A DNA stretch of 64,000 bases from JACMQX01 sp044225675 (GCA_044225675.1 JBGAIH010000028.1:1-64000), one strand, 5' to 3'. Shown: positions 34,828 to 43,843, counted from the stretch's first letter. Numbers and translations: made by a program. The notes: generated from the sequence alone by a model not told the origin.

Positions 34828-36735
34828 ATGATCCAGATCACGCTTCCCGACGGTTCCCAACGCGAGTATCCCGGCCCCATCACGGTGGCCGAGGTGGCTG
34901 CCTCCATTGGCTCGGGCCTGGCCAAGGCGGCGCTTGCCGGCAAGGTCAACGGCAAGGTTGTCGACACCTCGTTCACCATTGCCGAGAACAGCCCGGTGTC
35001 GATCATCACGGCCAAGGACGCCGACGGCCTGGAGGTGATCCGGCACTCCACCGCCCACTTGCTCGCCTACGCCGTGAAGGAGCTGTTCCCCGAGGCGCAG
35101 GTCACGATCGGCCCGGTCATCGAGAACGGCTTCTACTACGACTTCGCCTACAAGCGGCCGTTCACGCCCGAAGACCTCGTGGCCATCGAAAGGCGCATGA
35201 CGGAACTGGCGGCCAAGGACGAGCCCGTGACGCGGCGCGTGCTGCCGCGTGACGAGGCCGTGGCCTATTTCAAGAGCATCGGCGAGCACTACAAGGCCGA
35301 GATCATCGCGAGCATTCCGTCGAACGAAGAGGTTTCGCTGTACCGCGAAGGCGGCTTCGAGGACCTGTGCCGCGGCCCCCACGTGCCCAGCACGGGCAAG
35401 CTGAAGTTCTTCAAGCTCATGAAGGTGGCGGGCGCCTACTGGCGCGGCGACCACCGCAACGAGATGCTGCAGCGCGTCTATGGCACGGCCTGGGCGACGA
35501 AGGACGAGTTGCAGCAGTACCTCACCATGCTGGAGGAGGCGGAAAAGCGCGACCACCGCAAGCTGGGCCGGGAGCTGGACCTGTACCACATCGACGACGT
35601 GGCGCCGGGCGTCGTGTTCTGGCATCCCAAGGGCTGGGCGATGTGGCAGGTGATCGAGCAGTACATGCGGGCCGTCTATCGCGACACGGGCTATCAGGAG
35701 GTCAAGGGCCCGCAGATTCTCGACAAGAGCCTCTGGGAGAAGACCGGGCACTGGCAGAACTATCGCGAGAACATGTTCACCACTGAGAGCGAAAAGCGCG
35801 AATACGCGCTCAAGCCGATGAACTGCCCGGGCCACGTGCTGATCTTCAAGTCGGCGCTGCGCAGCTACCGCGACCTGCCGCTGCGCTACGGTGAGTTCGG
35901 CCAGTGCCATCGCAACGAGCCGAGCGGCGCGCTGCACGGCATCATGCGCGTGCGCGGCTTCACGCAGGACGACGGGCACATCTTCTGCACCGAAGACCAG
36001 ATCCTGGAGGAATGCGTCAATTACACGGCGCAGCTGCAGAAGGTCTACAAGGACTTCGGCTTCAACGACATCCTGTACAAGGTGGCCACGCGGCCCGAGA
36101 ACCGGGTTGGCTCCGACGCCTTGTGGGACAAGGCAGAGCACGCGGTCATGGAAGCGCTGCGGCGTTCGGGCGTGGACTTCGTGGTGGCGCCGGGCGATGG
36201 CGCCTTCTACGGCCCCAAGATCGAATATACGCTCAAGGACGCCCTGGGCCGCCAGTGGCAGTGCGGCACGATGCAGGTGGACTTCAACACGGCCGAGCGG
36301 CTCGGTGGCGAATATGTAACCGAAACGAGCGGCCGAGCTCACCCGGTGATGCTCCATCGCGCCATCGTCGGCAGCCTCGAGCGCTTCATCGGCATGCTGA
36401 TCGAAAACCACGCTGGCGCCATGCCCGCCTGGCTGGCGCCGGTGCAGGTGGCGGTGCTCAATATCACCGACGCGCAGGCCGATTACGCCCGGGAAGTGGC
36501 CAAAACGCTGCAAAATCAAGGGCTTAGGGTGGATCTCGACCTGCGCAACGAGAAAATTACGTATAAAATACGCGAGCATTCGATGCAAAAGCTGCCTTTC
36601 ATCCTTGTCGTCGGCGACAAAGAGCGGGCTGCAGGCGCTGTCGCAGTGCGCGCCCGGGGCAACCAGGACCTCGGTGTGATGTCCCTCGATGACTTCTCCA
36701 GGAGGATCGCCGGGGACATTGCTGACAAGCGTTGA
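34828..36735 (+). CDS. thrS: Threonyl-tRNA synthetase
   Basis: Class II synthetase, 635 residues with the full layout: TGS domain (1-62), editing domain with HSTAHLLAYAV, catalytic core and C-terminal anticodon domain. Zn ligands are in MNCPGHV (Cys), GIMRVRGFTQDDGHIFC (His) and HRAIVGSLERFIG (His). Motif 2 is QCHRNEPSGALHGIMRVR. First gene of the translation operon, with a structured leader in front, the place where E. coli thrS is controlled by its own product, but with unrelated sequence. Confidence 0.98.
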   Translation: MIQITLPDGSQREYPGPITVAEVAASIGSGLAKAALAGKVNGKVVDTSFTIAENSPVSIITAKDADGLEVIRHSTAHLLAYAVKELFPEAQVTIGPVIENGFYYDFAYKRPFTPEDLVAIERRMTELAAKDEPVTRRVLPRDEAVAYFKSIGEHYKAEIIASIPSNEEVSLYREGGFEDLCRGPHVPSTGKLKFFKLMKVAGAYWRGDHRNEMLQRVYGTAWATKDELQQYLTMLEEAEKRDHRKLGRELDLYHIDDVAPGVVFWHPKGWAMWQVIEQYMRAVYRDTGYQEVKGPQILDKSLWEKTGHWQNYRENMFTTESEKREYALKPMNCPGHVLIFKSALRSYRDLPLRYGEFGQCHRNEPSGALHGIMRVRGFTQDDGHIFCTEDQILEECVNYTAQLQKVYKDFGFNDILYKVATRPENRVGSDALWDKAEHAVMEALRRSGVDFVVAPGDGAFYGPKIEYTLKDALGRQWQCGTMQVDFNTAERLGGEYVTETSGRAHPVMLHRAIVGSLERFIGMLIENHAGAMPAWLAPVQVAVLNITDAQADYAREVAKTLQNQGLRVDLDLRNEKITYKIREHSMQKLPFILVVGDKERAAGAVAVRARGNQDLGVMSLDDFSRRIAGDIADKR

Positions 36736-36857
36736 TTTGCCAGGCAACTTCCGGTTCGCCAAAGCAAGAAGCGGCTCGCAAGGGCCGGCGCTTGGGATCT
36801 GTGCGCAATGCGGAGCTATCGCCACCCGTGTGGCACCATTTGAGAAGGATTTGAGCC

Positions 36858-37460
36858 ATCGCTACTGAATTTCGTGATCGTCGCCAACGCGAAGAACGCA
36901 AACACCGCCTCAACCGGGAAATCATGGCCCCGGAAGTCCGACTGTCCGGCCCTGACAACGAGCCTCTCGGTGTCGTGAGCCTCGCCGAAGCCTTGCGCAT
37001 GGCGGGTGAGCTGGATGTGGATCTGGTTGAAATCGCCGCCACGGCCAACCCTCCGGTTTGCCGACTCATGGACTACGGCAAGTTCAAGTACCAGGAGCAG
37101 AAGAAGGCGGCTGAAGCCAAAGCCAAGCAGACGGTCATCGAAATCAAGGAAATCAAGTTCCGGCCCGGTACCGACGATGGCGACTACAACATCAAGATGC
37201 GCAACATCCGCCGCTTTCTGGCGGAGGGCGACAAGTGCAAGATCACGCTGCGCTTCCGTGGACGGGAAATCACCCACCAGGAAATCGGCATGGCCCTGCT
37301 GCAGCGCATCCGGGACGACCTCGGCGACACCATCATCGTCGAGCAGTTTCCCAAGCTGGAAGGGCGTCAGATGATCATGATGATCGCGCCCAGCCGCAAG
37401 AAGCCGGCGGCAGCCGGTGCCAAGGCGGCCGATGCGGGGCAACCCGCTGCGGCAGCCTGA
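36858..37460 (+). CDS. infC: Translation initiation factor IF-3, AUC start
   Basis: 200 residues when read from ATC at 36858: (M)ATEFRDRRQREERKHRLNREIMAPEVRLSGPDNEPLGVVS. AAGGA lies eight bases upstream (36845-36849). The first in-frame ATG (36924) would delete the conserved N-terminal strand of the IF3-N domain. Rare AUU/AUC starts are the known basis of IF-3 self-control, since IF-3 discriminates against them. The C-domain is intact (MRNIRRFLAEGDKCKITLRFRGREITH), with an Ala/Lys tail. Confidence 0.93.
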   Translation: MATEFRDRRQREERKHRLNREIMAPEVRLSGPDNEPLGVVSLAEALRMAGELDVDLVEIAATANPPVCRLMDYGKFKYQEQKKAAEAKAKQTVIEIKEIKFRPGTDDGDYNIKMRNIRRFLAEGDKCKITLRFRGREITHQEIGMALLQRIRDDLGDTIIVEQFPKLEGRQMIMMIAPSRKKPAAAGAKAADAGQPAAAA

Positions 37461-37493
37461 TGGCGACAGAGTGAATTGACGAGTTGAGTAGCG

Positions 37494-37513
37494 GGCAGGT
37501 TTGGTCACCTGCC
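37494..37513 (+). promoter_or_regulatory. Hairpin GGCAGGT-N6-ACCTGCC before rpmI
   Basis: Seven-pair stem, 82 bases upstream of rpmI in the infC-rpmI gap, followed by an A-run. No T-run, so it is not a terminator on this strand. It may belong to an L20 control structure (inference). Confidence 0.4.
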
Positions 37514-37595
37514 GGCGAAAAAAAGTGGCTCGGGGCCAACAAGGCTGCAGCAGTTTGCAGACGCCTCACGAGCACAAACCATAAGGAGCATTCAC

Positions 37596-37799
37596 ATGCC
37601 CAAAATGAAGACCAAGAGCGGTGCGAAAAAGCGCTTCCGCGTTCGTCCCGGTGGTACCGTCAAGCGCGGTCAGGCCTTCAAGCGTCACATCCTGACCAAG
37701 AAGACCACCAAGAACAAGCGCCACCTGCGTGGTGCCGTCACGGTGCATGAGACCAACATGGGTCACATGTCCCAGATGCTGCCCGGCCAGGGCATTTGA
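37596..37799 (+). CDS. rpmI: 50S ribosomal protein L35
   Basis: 67 residues, basic, MPKMKTKSGAKKRFRVRPGGTVKRGQAFKRH is the L35 signature. Next to infC and rplT as in most bacteria; a ribosome site AAGGAG lies upstream. Confidence 0.97.
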   Translation: MPKMKTKSGAKKRFRVRPGGTVKRGQAFKRHILTKKTTKNKRHLRGAVTVHETNMGHMSQMLPGQGI

Positions 37800-37825
37800 T
37801 TTAACGACGAACAAGGAGTACTCAT

Positions 37826-38185
37826 ATGCCTCGCGTCAAACGTGGTGTAACGGCTCGCGCCCGCCACAAGAAGGTTCTCGCCCTTGCCAAGGGCTTCCGC
37901 GGCCGCCGCGGCAACGTCTTCCGCATCGCCAAAGAGGCGGTGATGAAGGCCGGGCAATACGCCTACCGTGATCGCCGTACCAAGAAGCGCGTCTTCCGCC
38001 AGCTGTGGATCGCCCGTATCAACGCCGCAGCGCGTGAATGCGGCCTGACCTACAGCCAGTTCGCCAACGGCCTGAAGAAGGCTGGCATCGAAGTCGACCG
38101 CAAGGTCCTGGCCGACATCGCCGTGCACGACAAGGCGGCGTTTGGCAGCATCGTGGAACAAGTCAAGGCCAAGCTGGCTGCTTGA
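37826..38185 (+). CDS. rplT: 50S ribosomal protein L20
   Basis: 119 residues: MPRVKRGVTARARHKKVLALAKGFRGRR, with QLWIARINAAARECGLTYSQFANGLKKAGIEVDRKVLADIA. Assembly protein and likely translational repressor of the rpmI-rplT genes. AAGGAG lies before ATG. Stop is 67 bases before the pheS hairpin. Confidence 0.98.
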   Translation: MPRVKRGVTARARHKKVLALAKGFRGRRGNVFRIAKEAVMKAGQYAYRDRRTKKRVFRQLWIARINAAARECGLTYSQFANGLKKAGIEVDRKVLADIAVHDKAAFGSIVEQVKAKLAA

Positions 38186-38240
38186 TTGTCGCGATGCCCC
38201 GCCGTCTCTTCCGGGAGCGGCGGGTGATCCAAGCAAACAG

Positions 38241-38280
38241 AAGGGCTGAGGCTTGAGAAAGCTTCAGCCCTTTCATTTTT
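38241..38280 (+). terminator. Attenuator-like terminator between rplT and pheS
   Basis: AAGGGCTGAGGCTT-GAGA-AAGCTTCAGCCCTT (38241-38272), 14 pairs with one G-T, a GNRA-type tetraloop and the tail TCATTTTT. It sits 12 bases before the pheS ATG, so it likely cuts most transcripts after rplT, with read-through to pheST. E. coli pheST has a phenylalanine-coupled attenuator here; no Phe-rich leader peptide is evident in this case. Confidence 0.85.
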
Positions 38281-38291
38281 CGACGGAACAC

Positions 38292-39329
38292 ATGAACGAG
38301 CTCGATTCCCTGGTCGACAGCGCCAAAGCCGCCTTCGCGCAGGCCGGCGCCCCCGCCGATCTTGAAAACGCCAAGGCGCAGTACCTGGGCAAGGCCGGAC
38401 GCATCACCGAACTGATGAAGGGTCTGGGCGGCCTCAGCGTGGACGAGAAGAAGTCGCGCGGCGCTGCGATCAATCTGGCCAAGCAGGCTATCGAATCCGC
38501 CCTGGCTGCACGGCGCCAGGCGCTTGCGGACGCCGAGCTCGAGATCCAGCTCAAGGCCGAGGCCCTCGACGTGAGCCTGCCCGGCCGCCGCCGCGGCGCA
38601 GGCGGGCTCCATCCGGTGTCGCTGACGCTGGAGCGCATCGAGGGCATCTTCGGATCGATGGGATTCGAAGTCGCCGAAGGCCCCGAGATCGAGACCGACT
38701 GGTTCAACTTCACCGCGCTGAACACGCCCGAGGACCATCCGGCCCGCTCGATGCACGATACCTTCTACGTCGAAGGCGGGCACCTGCTGCGCACCCACAC
38801 CAGCCCGATGCAGATCCGTCACGCGGTGCAGCACGTCAAGCGGCACCGTGCGCTGATCGACGCGGGCGGCTCGATGCCCGAGATCCGCGTCATCGCGCCG
38901 GGGCGGACCTACCGCGTGGACAGCGACGCCACCCATTCGCCCATGTTCCACCAGTGCGAAGGCCTGTGGATCGGCGAGAACGTGAGCTTCAAGGACCTCA
39001 AGGTCGTTTTCACCGACTTCTGCCGCACCTTCTTCGAGTCCGACGATCTGGTTCTGCGCTTTCGCCCGAGCTTCTTCCCGTTCACCGAGCCGAGCGCCGA
39101 GATCGACATCCAGTTCCAGAAGGGACCGCTCGCCGGCCGCTGGCTGGAAGTGGCGGGCTCGGGCCAGGTGCATCCGAACGTGGTTCGCAACATGGGGCTC
39201 GACCCCGAGAAATTCATCGGCTTTGCATTCGGCATGGGACCGGACCGCCTCACCATGCTGCGCTATGACGTGAACGACCTTCGCCTCTTCTTCGACGGCG
39301 ACATCCGCTTCCTCAGCCAGTTCCAGTAA
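38292..39329 (+). CDS. pheS: Phenylalanyl-tRNA synthetase alpha subunit
   Basis: 345 residues. N-terminal coiled coil, then motif 1 region HPVSLTLERIEGIFGSMGFEVAEGPEIE, motif 2 around PEIRVIAPGRTYRVDSDATHSPMFHQCEG and motif 3 GMGPDRLTMLRYDVNDLRLFF. ATG 38292 is chosen; an in-frame TTG at 38253 would add 13 residues inside the terminator hairpin and is not used. Confidence 0.96.
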   Translation: MNELDSLVDSAKAAFAQAGAPADLENAKAQYLGKAGRITELMKGLGGLSVDEKKSRGAAINLAKQAIESALAARRQALADAELEIQLKAEALDVSLPGRRRGAGGLHPVSLTLERIEGIFGSMGFEVAEGPEIETDWFNFTALNTPEDHPARSMHDTFYVEGGHLLRTHTSPMQIRHAVQHVKRHRALIDAGGSMPEIRVIAPGRTYRVDSDATHSPMFHQCEGLWIGENVSFKDLKVVFTDFCRTFFESDDLVLRFRPSFFPFTEPSAEIDIQFQKGPLAGRWLEVAGSGQVHPNVVRNMGLDPEKFIGFAFGMGPDRLTMLRYDVNDLRLFFDGDIRFLSQFQ

Positions 39330-39347
39330 CCTGCGACGAGACACCCC

Positions 39348-41777
39348 ATGCAATTCCCGGAATCCTGGTTGCGCGAGTTCTGCAACCCCCCGATCAGCAC
39401 GCAGGCGCTGGCCGACACGCTCACCATGGCAGGGCTGGAAGTCGAAGAACTTCGGCCGGTCGCTCCCCCCTTCAGCAAGGTCGTCGTCGGCGAGATCGTC
39501 GAGGCCGTGCAGCACCCCAACGCCGACCGGCTGCGCGTCTGCCAGGTCGATGCAGGGCAGGGCGCCCTGCTCAACATCGTCTGCGGCGCACCCAATGCGC
39601 GCGTGGGCATCAAGGTGCCTTGCGCCCTGGTCGGCGCCGTGCTGGCGCCCGGCGAGGACGGCAAGCCCTTCGAGATCCGGCTGGGCAAGCTGCGTGGCGT
39701 GGAGAGTCAGGGCATGCTGTGTTCGGCCCGCGAGCTCAAGCTCTCGGAAGACCATGGCGGCCTGCTGGAACTGCCGGCCGATGCCGCCGTCGGGCGCGAC
39801 ATCCGCGAGCAGCTCCAGCTCGACGACACGCTCTTCACGCTCAAGCTCACGCCCAACCTCGCGCACTGCCTGAGCGTCTACGGCATCGCGCGCGAAGTAT
39901 CTGCGTTGACGGGCGCGCCGCTGTCTTCACCGGCACTCCCACCCGTGAAACCGGTCCACGCCGACAAACTCCGCGTCAAGGTGAGCGCGCCGGATCTGTG
40001 CGGCCGTTTTTCCGGACGCGTGGTGCGCAACGTCGACACGAAGGCCGCTACGCCGCAATGGATGATCGACCGGCTGGCGCGCTGCGGACAGCGCAGCGTC
40101 ACGGCGCTCGTGGACATATCCAACTACGTGATGTTCGAGTACGGCCGGCCGTCGCACATCTTCGACCTGGACAAGATTCATGGCGGCCTGGACGTGCGCT
40201 GGGCACGCGCAGGCGAGCAGCTCAAGCTGCTCAACGGCAACACGGTCGACCTCGACGGCACGGTGGGCGTCATCGCCGACGATCAGGCGGTGGAGTCACT
40301 GGCCGGCATCATGGGCGGCGACTCGACCGCCGTGTCCGACGACACGCGCCACGTCTACGTCGAGGCCGCGTTCTGGTGGCCCAAGGCGGTCGCCGGCCGT
40401 TCGCGCCGCTTCAACTTTTCCACCGACGCCGGCCATCGCTTCGAACGCGGCGTGGACCCGTCGCTCACGGTGGAGCATATCGAGCACATCACGCAGCTCA
40501 TCATCGACATCTGCGGCGGCGAGCCGGGGCCGATCGACGATCACGTCGTCAACCTGCCGGCGCCGCGCGAGGTGACGCTTCGCGTGGCTCGCGCGGCCAA
40601 GGTCATCGGCATGCCTGTGACGCAGGCCGACTGCGCGGGTGCGCTGCATCGCCTGGGCCTGCCGGTGACGCAAGGCCAAGGGACCGTGACCGTCACGCCG
40701 CCGGCCTACCGGTTCGACCTGCAGATCGAAGAAGACCTCATCGAGGAGGTCGTCCGCATGGTGGGCTACAACAACCTGCCCACCACGCCGCCGCTGGCCC
40801 CGATCACGCCGCGCCTGCGCGCGGAGGCGCGGCGCAGCCCGTTCGCGGTGCGCCGCGCGCTGGCCGCACTGGGCTACCAGGAGACCATCAACTTCAGCTT
40901 CGTGGAAGAGCGTTGGGAGCGCGAACTGGCCGGCAACGCCGATCCGGTGCGCCTGCTCAATCCGATCGCCAGTCAGATGAGCGTGATGCGCTCATCGCTG
41001 ATCGGCTCGCTGCTGCAGGTCGTGAAGTTCAACATCGACCGCAAGGCGGCCCGGGTACGGGTGTTCGAACTCGGCCGCGTGTTCACCAAGGACGCGTCGG
41101 TCCCGGGTACCGACACGACCGTGCAGGGCTTTCACCAGCCGATGCGCGTGGCCGGCATGGCGTTCGGGCCGGCCGACAGGCTGCAATGGAGCGGCAAGGA
41201 CCAGTCGGCCGACTTCTTCGACATCAAGGGCGACGTCGAGGCGCTTCTGGCGCCGCTCGAGGCGACCTTCGAGCCGTGCGGTGATCACCCTGCCATGCAT
41301 CCGGGCCGCTGCGCGCGCGTCCTGCTGGACGGTCGCGTCGCAGGCTACGTGGGCGAACTGCACCCGCGCTGGCGCCAGGCCTACGATCTGCCGAACGCGC
41401 CGGTGATGTTCGAGCTGGAGCTCGATGCGGTGCTGGCGCGACCGGTGCCGTCCTTCCACCCGGTGCCGCGCTTCCAGGCGGTCGAGCGGGACATCGCGGT
41501 GATCGTGCCCGATGCGATCGGTCATGCTGCGCTCATGCAGGCCGTGCACGAGGCGCCCACGGGCGGCCTGCTGCGCGATGCGGTGCTGTTCGACGTCTAC
41601 CGGCCCAAGGCCGACGCGTCGGGTGCGTCGTCCATCGCCGCCGGTGAAAAGAGCCTGGCCGTGCGCTTGACGCTCAATGCCGACAGCGCCACACTGACCG
41701 AAGAGCAGATCGAGACAGCGGTGCAGGCCGTGGTGAGCCATCTGGCCAGCCGGCTGGGCGCCCGTCTGCGTGCCTGA
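39348..41777 (+). CDS. pheT: Phenylalanyl-tRNA synthetase beta subunit
   Basis: 809 residues: N-terminal tRNA-binding (EMAP-like) domain around VVVGEIVEAVQHPNADRLRVCQVDAG, then B3/B4 editing region, B5 domain, and C-terminal ferredoxin-fold anticodon domain (PVPSFHPVPRFQAVERDIAVIV). Follows pheS by 18 bases. Confidence 0.97.
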   Translation: MQFPESWLREFCNPPISTQALADTLTMAGLEVEELRPVAPPFSKVVVGEIVEAVQHPNADRLRVCQVDAGQGALLNIVCGAPNARVGIKVPCALVGAVLAPGEDGKPFEIRLGKLRGVESQGMLCSARELKLSEDHGGLLELPADAAVGRDIREQLQLDDTLFTLKLTPNLAHCLSVYGIAREVSALTGAPLSSPALPPVKPVHADKLRVKVSAPDLCGRFSGRVVRNVDTKAATPQWMIDRLARCGQRSVTALVDISNYVMFEYGRPSHIFDLDKIHGGLDVRWARAGEQLKLLNGNTVDLDGTVGVIADDQAVESLAGIMGGDSTAVSDDTRHVYVEAAFWWPKAVAGRSRRFNFSTDAGHRFERGVDPSLTVEHIEHITQLIIDICGGEPGPIDDHVVNLPAPREVTLRVARAAKVIGMPVTQADCAGALHRLGLPVTQGQGTVTVTPPAYRFDLQIEEDLIEEVVRMVGYNNLPTTPPLAPITPRLRAEARRSPFAVRRALAALGYQETINFSFVEERWERELAGNADPVRLLNPIASQMSVMRSSLIGSLLQVVKFNIDRKAARVRVFELGRVFTKDASVPGTDTTVQGFHQPMRVAGMAFGPADRLQWSGKDQSADFFDIKGDVEALLAPLEATFEPCGDHPAMHPGRCARVLLDGRVAGYVGELHPRWRQAYDLPNAPVMFELELDAVLARPVPSFHPVPRFQAVERDIAVIVPDAIGHAALMQAVHEAPTGGLLRDAVLFDVYRPKADASGASSIAAGEKSLAVRLTLNADSATLTEEQIETAVQAVVSHLASRLGARLRA

Positions 41778-41803
41778 ACAGAACAACAAGCCAAGAGGAC
41801 ACC

Positions 41804-42145
41804 ATGGAAATTGCCGTCGAAAGCCTGGAGACGCCCGCTCTGACCAAGGCGCAGCTTGCAGAACTGCTGTTCGAGCAGATCGGCCTCAACAAGCGCGAAT
41901 CCAAGGACATGATCGACGCTTTCTTCGATCTGATCGCCGACAGCCTGGTCGACGGTCAGGACGTCAAGATTTCCGGCTTCGGCAATTTCCAGATCCGCAC
42001 CAAGGCGCCGCGCCCGGGCCGCAATCCGCGCACCGGCGAGGCGATTCCCATCCAGGCGCGCCGGGTGGTGACCTTCCATGCCAGCCACAAGCTCAAGGAG
42101 CAGATCCAGGGCGTGGGCGCTGCGGCGGAACCGACTGATCTGTGA
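41804..42145 (+). CDS. ihfA: Integration host factor alpha subunit
   Basis: 113 residues, about 13 longer at the ends than E. coli IHF-alpha. TKAQLAELLFEQIGLNKRESKDMIDAFFDLIADSL, KISGFGNFQIRTKAPRPGRNPRTGEAIPI with the Pro-kinking beta arm, and RRVVTFHASHKLKEQI. Bends DNA as a heterodimer with IhfB. Placed after pheT as in E. coli. Confidence 0.97.
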   Translation: MEIAVESLETPALTKAQLAELLFEQIGLNKRESKDMIDAFFDLIADSLVDGQDVKISGFGNFQIRTKAPRPGRNPRTGEAIPIQARRVVTFHASHKLKEQIQGVGAAAEPTDL

Positions 42146-42204
42146 CTTGAAACAACACCCGCCTGCTTTTGCGGGCAGGGTGCCCGGCAGGCTTTGCGCC
42201 GCGC

Positions 42205-42224
42205 AGTAACTTAGAGTAACCTAG
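42205..42224. repeat. Tandem decamer AGTAACTTAG AGTAACCTAG before the MerR gene
   Basis: Two ten-base copies differing at one base, 30 bases upstream of the MerR-like gene start. Could be a regulator site. Minor stretch otherwise (42146-42253) with a GC-rich hairpin after ihfA lacking a T-run. Confidence 0.5.
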
Positions 42225-42253
42225 AAGCTTTCTCTCCTACCGCATTGATTTCA

Positions 42254-42703
42254 ATGGAGAAAGCCCTCCCATCCATTCCCGCCAAGCGCTACTTCACCAT
42301 TGGTGAGGTCAGCGACCTGTGTGGCGTCAAGCCGCACGTGCTACGGTATTGGGAGCAGGAGTTCACCCAGCTGCGGCCCATGAAGCGCCGCGGCAACCGC
42401 CGCTACTACCAGCACCACGAGGTGCTGATGATCCGCCGCATCCGGGACCTGCTGTACGACCAGGGCTTCACCATCAGCGGCGCGCGCAACAAGCTGCAGG
42501 AGATCGTCCAGAACGAGCGCGACAAGCGCAAGGCCGGCGAGGTCATGCTCGAAGGCGTCGAGGTGCTGGAGGTCGACTCCGGTTTCGAGGACTTCGAAGA
42601 CAGCACGCCCGACGAAGAGGACGCCAGTGCGGTCTCGCAGAAGTTGCTGCTGGTGCGGCGCGAATTGTTCGAGATTCGCGATCTGCTGTCCGCGACGCAC
42701 TGA
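42254..42703 (+). CDS. MerR-family transcriptional regulator
   Basis: 149 residues. RYFTIGEVSDLCGVKPHVLRYWEQEFTQLRPMKRRGNRRYY is a full MerR HTH-wing; HHEVLMIRRIRDLLYDQGFTISGARNKLQEI follows, then an acidic linker and RRELFEIRDLL. No C-terminal metal-binding cysteines, so it is not a classical metal sensor. Found here, after ihfA, in most betaproteobacteria. ATG 42254 chosen; a TTG at 42245 is possible. Confidence 0.9.
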   Translation: MEKALPSIPAKRYFTIGEVSDLCGVKPHVLRYWEQEFTQLRPMKRRGNRRYYQHHEVLMIRRIRDLLYDQGFTISGARNKLQEIVQNERDKRKAGEVMLEGVEVLEVDSGFEDFEDSTPDEEDASAVSQKLLLVRRELFEIRDLLSATH

Positions 42704-42711
42704 GGCCGGGT

Positions 42712-42717
42712 TATAAT
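42712..42717 (+). promoter_or_regulatory. -10 element TATAAT of the tRNA-Pro gene
   Basis: Consensus TATAAT nine bases before the mature tRNA, followed by a GC-rich discriminator (GCGAGGC), as in stringently controlled tRNA promoters. A matching -35 is not clear. Confidence 0.65.
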
Positions 42718-42726
42718 GCGAGGCTT

Positions 42727-42803
42727 CGGCGTGTAGCGCAGCCTGGTAGCGCACTTGCATGGGGTGCAAGGGGTCGCGAGTTCGAATCCCGCCACGCCGA
42801 CCA
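42727..42803 (+). tRNA. tRNA-Pro (anticodon GGG)
   Basis: Seven-pair acceptor CGGCGTG/CACGCCG, D-arm AGCGCAGCCTGGTAGCGC, anticodon arm CTTGC-ATGGGGT-GCAAG with anticodon GGG (reads CCC), T-arm with GTTCGAATC, discriminator A and encoded CCA. 77 bases. Confidence 0.97.
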
Positions 42804-42810
42804 TCCAGAC

Positions 42811-42848
42811 AAGGGTCAGCAGATTTTTCTGCTGACCCTTTTTCTTTT
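42811..42848 (+). terminator. Intrinsic terminator after tRNA-Pro
   Basis: Twelve-pair stem AAGGGTCAGCAG/CTGCTGACCCTT around ATTTTT, followed by TTTCTTTT. Confidence 0.92.
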
Positions 42849-42952
42849 GGCGCATGCGGGCGCGCCGGCCCACCGCAGTCCGATGCATCAGGCATAGAAT
42901 CAGACGGCAGTGCCCGACCGGGCACAGGTTCAACTCCCTCCAGCCCCAGCAC

Positions 42953-43843
42953 GTGACCACTGTCGTTTTCGCAGATCTCGTTGGCAGCACCGGCATCTTC
43001 GAGCGCCTGGGTGACAAGACTGCCTCGCATTTCGTCACGCAGCTCACCGGCGAACTCAGCCGCGTGTTCGAGCAGAACAACGGACGCGTGGTCAAGCTGC
43101 TCGGCGACGGACTGTTCGTCGTGTTTCCGCAGGAGGGCGATGCTCTTTCGGCCTGCGTCACCATCCAGAAGCGGCTGCTCGAAGACCCGGTGCGAGCGGG
43201 CGGCAGCGGCCCGCCCGTGCAGATGCAGATCGGCATTGAGTCGGGCGAAGTCGTCGAGATCGAAGGCGACTGCTTCGGGGATGCCGTCAACAGCGCGGCG
43301 CGGCTGGCCGACCTCGCTGGAGCCGAGCAGATCCTCACCACGCAGCGTGTGCGCGATGCGCTCGCGCCGCCGTTGCGCGGTCCGCTGCGCAGCCTCGGCC
43401 CCATGTACCTGCGGGGCAAGTCGGAAGTGACCGAGGTGTTCCGCGTCGAGTGGCAGACGGGGCGCGACGCCGACGCCACCATCATGGGTGTCTCGATGAT
43501 GGCCAAGCCGCGGCAGGACGCGCTGGAGCTGACCGGTGCCGGCCAGACCGTGCGCGTGGAGCCCCGGGCGGAGAAGATCACCATCGGCCGGGCGACCACG
43601 GCCACCCTGTCGGTCAACGATTCGCGCGTCTCGCGCGTGCACGCCACGCTCGAATGGCGCGGCGGCCATTTCGTCCTCAATGACGTCTCGAGCTTCGGCA
43701 CCTGGATCTACATGGGCAACCAGAGCGAGCCCGTGGTGCTGCGGCGCACCGAGACCTACCTGGTCGGCAGCGGCGAGATCACGCTGGGCTGCGAGCGCGA
43801 CGCCGACAGCGTTCCGCTGCTGCGCTTCCTGGTCAAGTCCTGA
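42953..43843 (+). CDS. Class III adenylate cyclase domain fused to an FHA domain
   Basis: About 296 residues from GTG 42953; an ATG at 42854 would add 33 residues and overlap the tRNA terminator. The cyclase domain starts TTVVFADLVGSTGIFERLG (metal Asp), then VVKLLGDGLFVVF (adenine-specifying Lys and second metal Asp) and CFGDAVNSAARLADLA (substrate Asp, transition-state Asn and Arg): a complete set, adenylate type. The FHA domain (about 196-296) has ITIGRATTATLSVNDSRVSRVHATLEW, for phosphothreonine binding. It is probably steered by the nearby kinase. Confidence 0.9.
   Translation: MTTVVFADLVGSTGIFERLGDKTASHFVTQLTGELSRVFEQNNGRVVKLLGDGLFVVFPQEGDALSACVTIQKRLLEDPVRAGGSGPPVQMQIGIESGEVVEIEGDCFGDAVNSAARLADLAGAEQILTTQRVRDALAPPLRGPLRSLGPMYLRGKSEVTEVFRVEWQTGRDADATIMGVSMMAKPRQDALELTGAGQTVRVEPRAEKITIGRATTATLSVNDSRVSRVHATLEWRGGHFVLNDVSSFGTWIYMGNQSEPVVLRRTETYLVGSGEITLGCERDADSVPLLRFLVKS

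Noticed and set aside
38163..39866. 567-codon minus-strand frame across pheS/pheT
   Set aside because: Shadow of pheST; no family resemblance.
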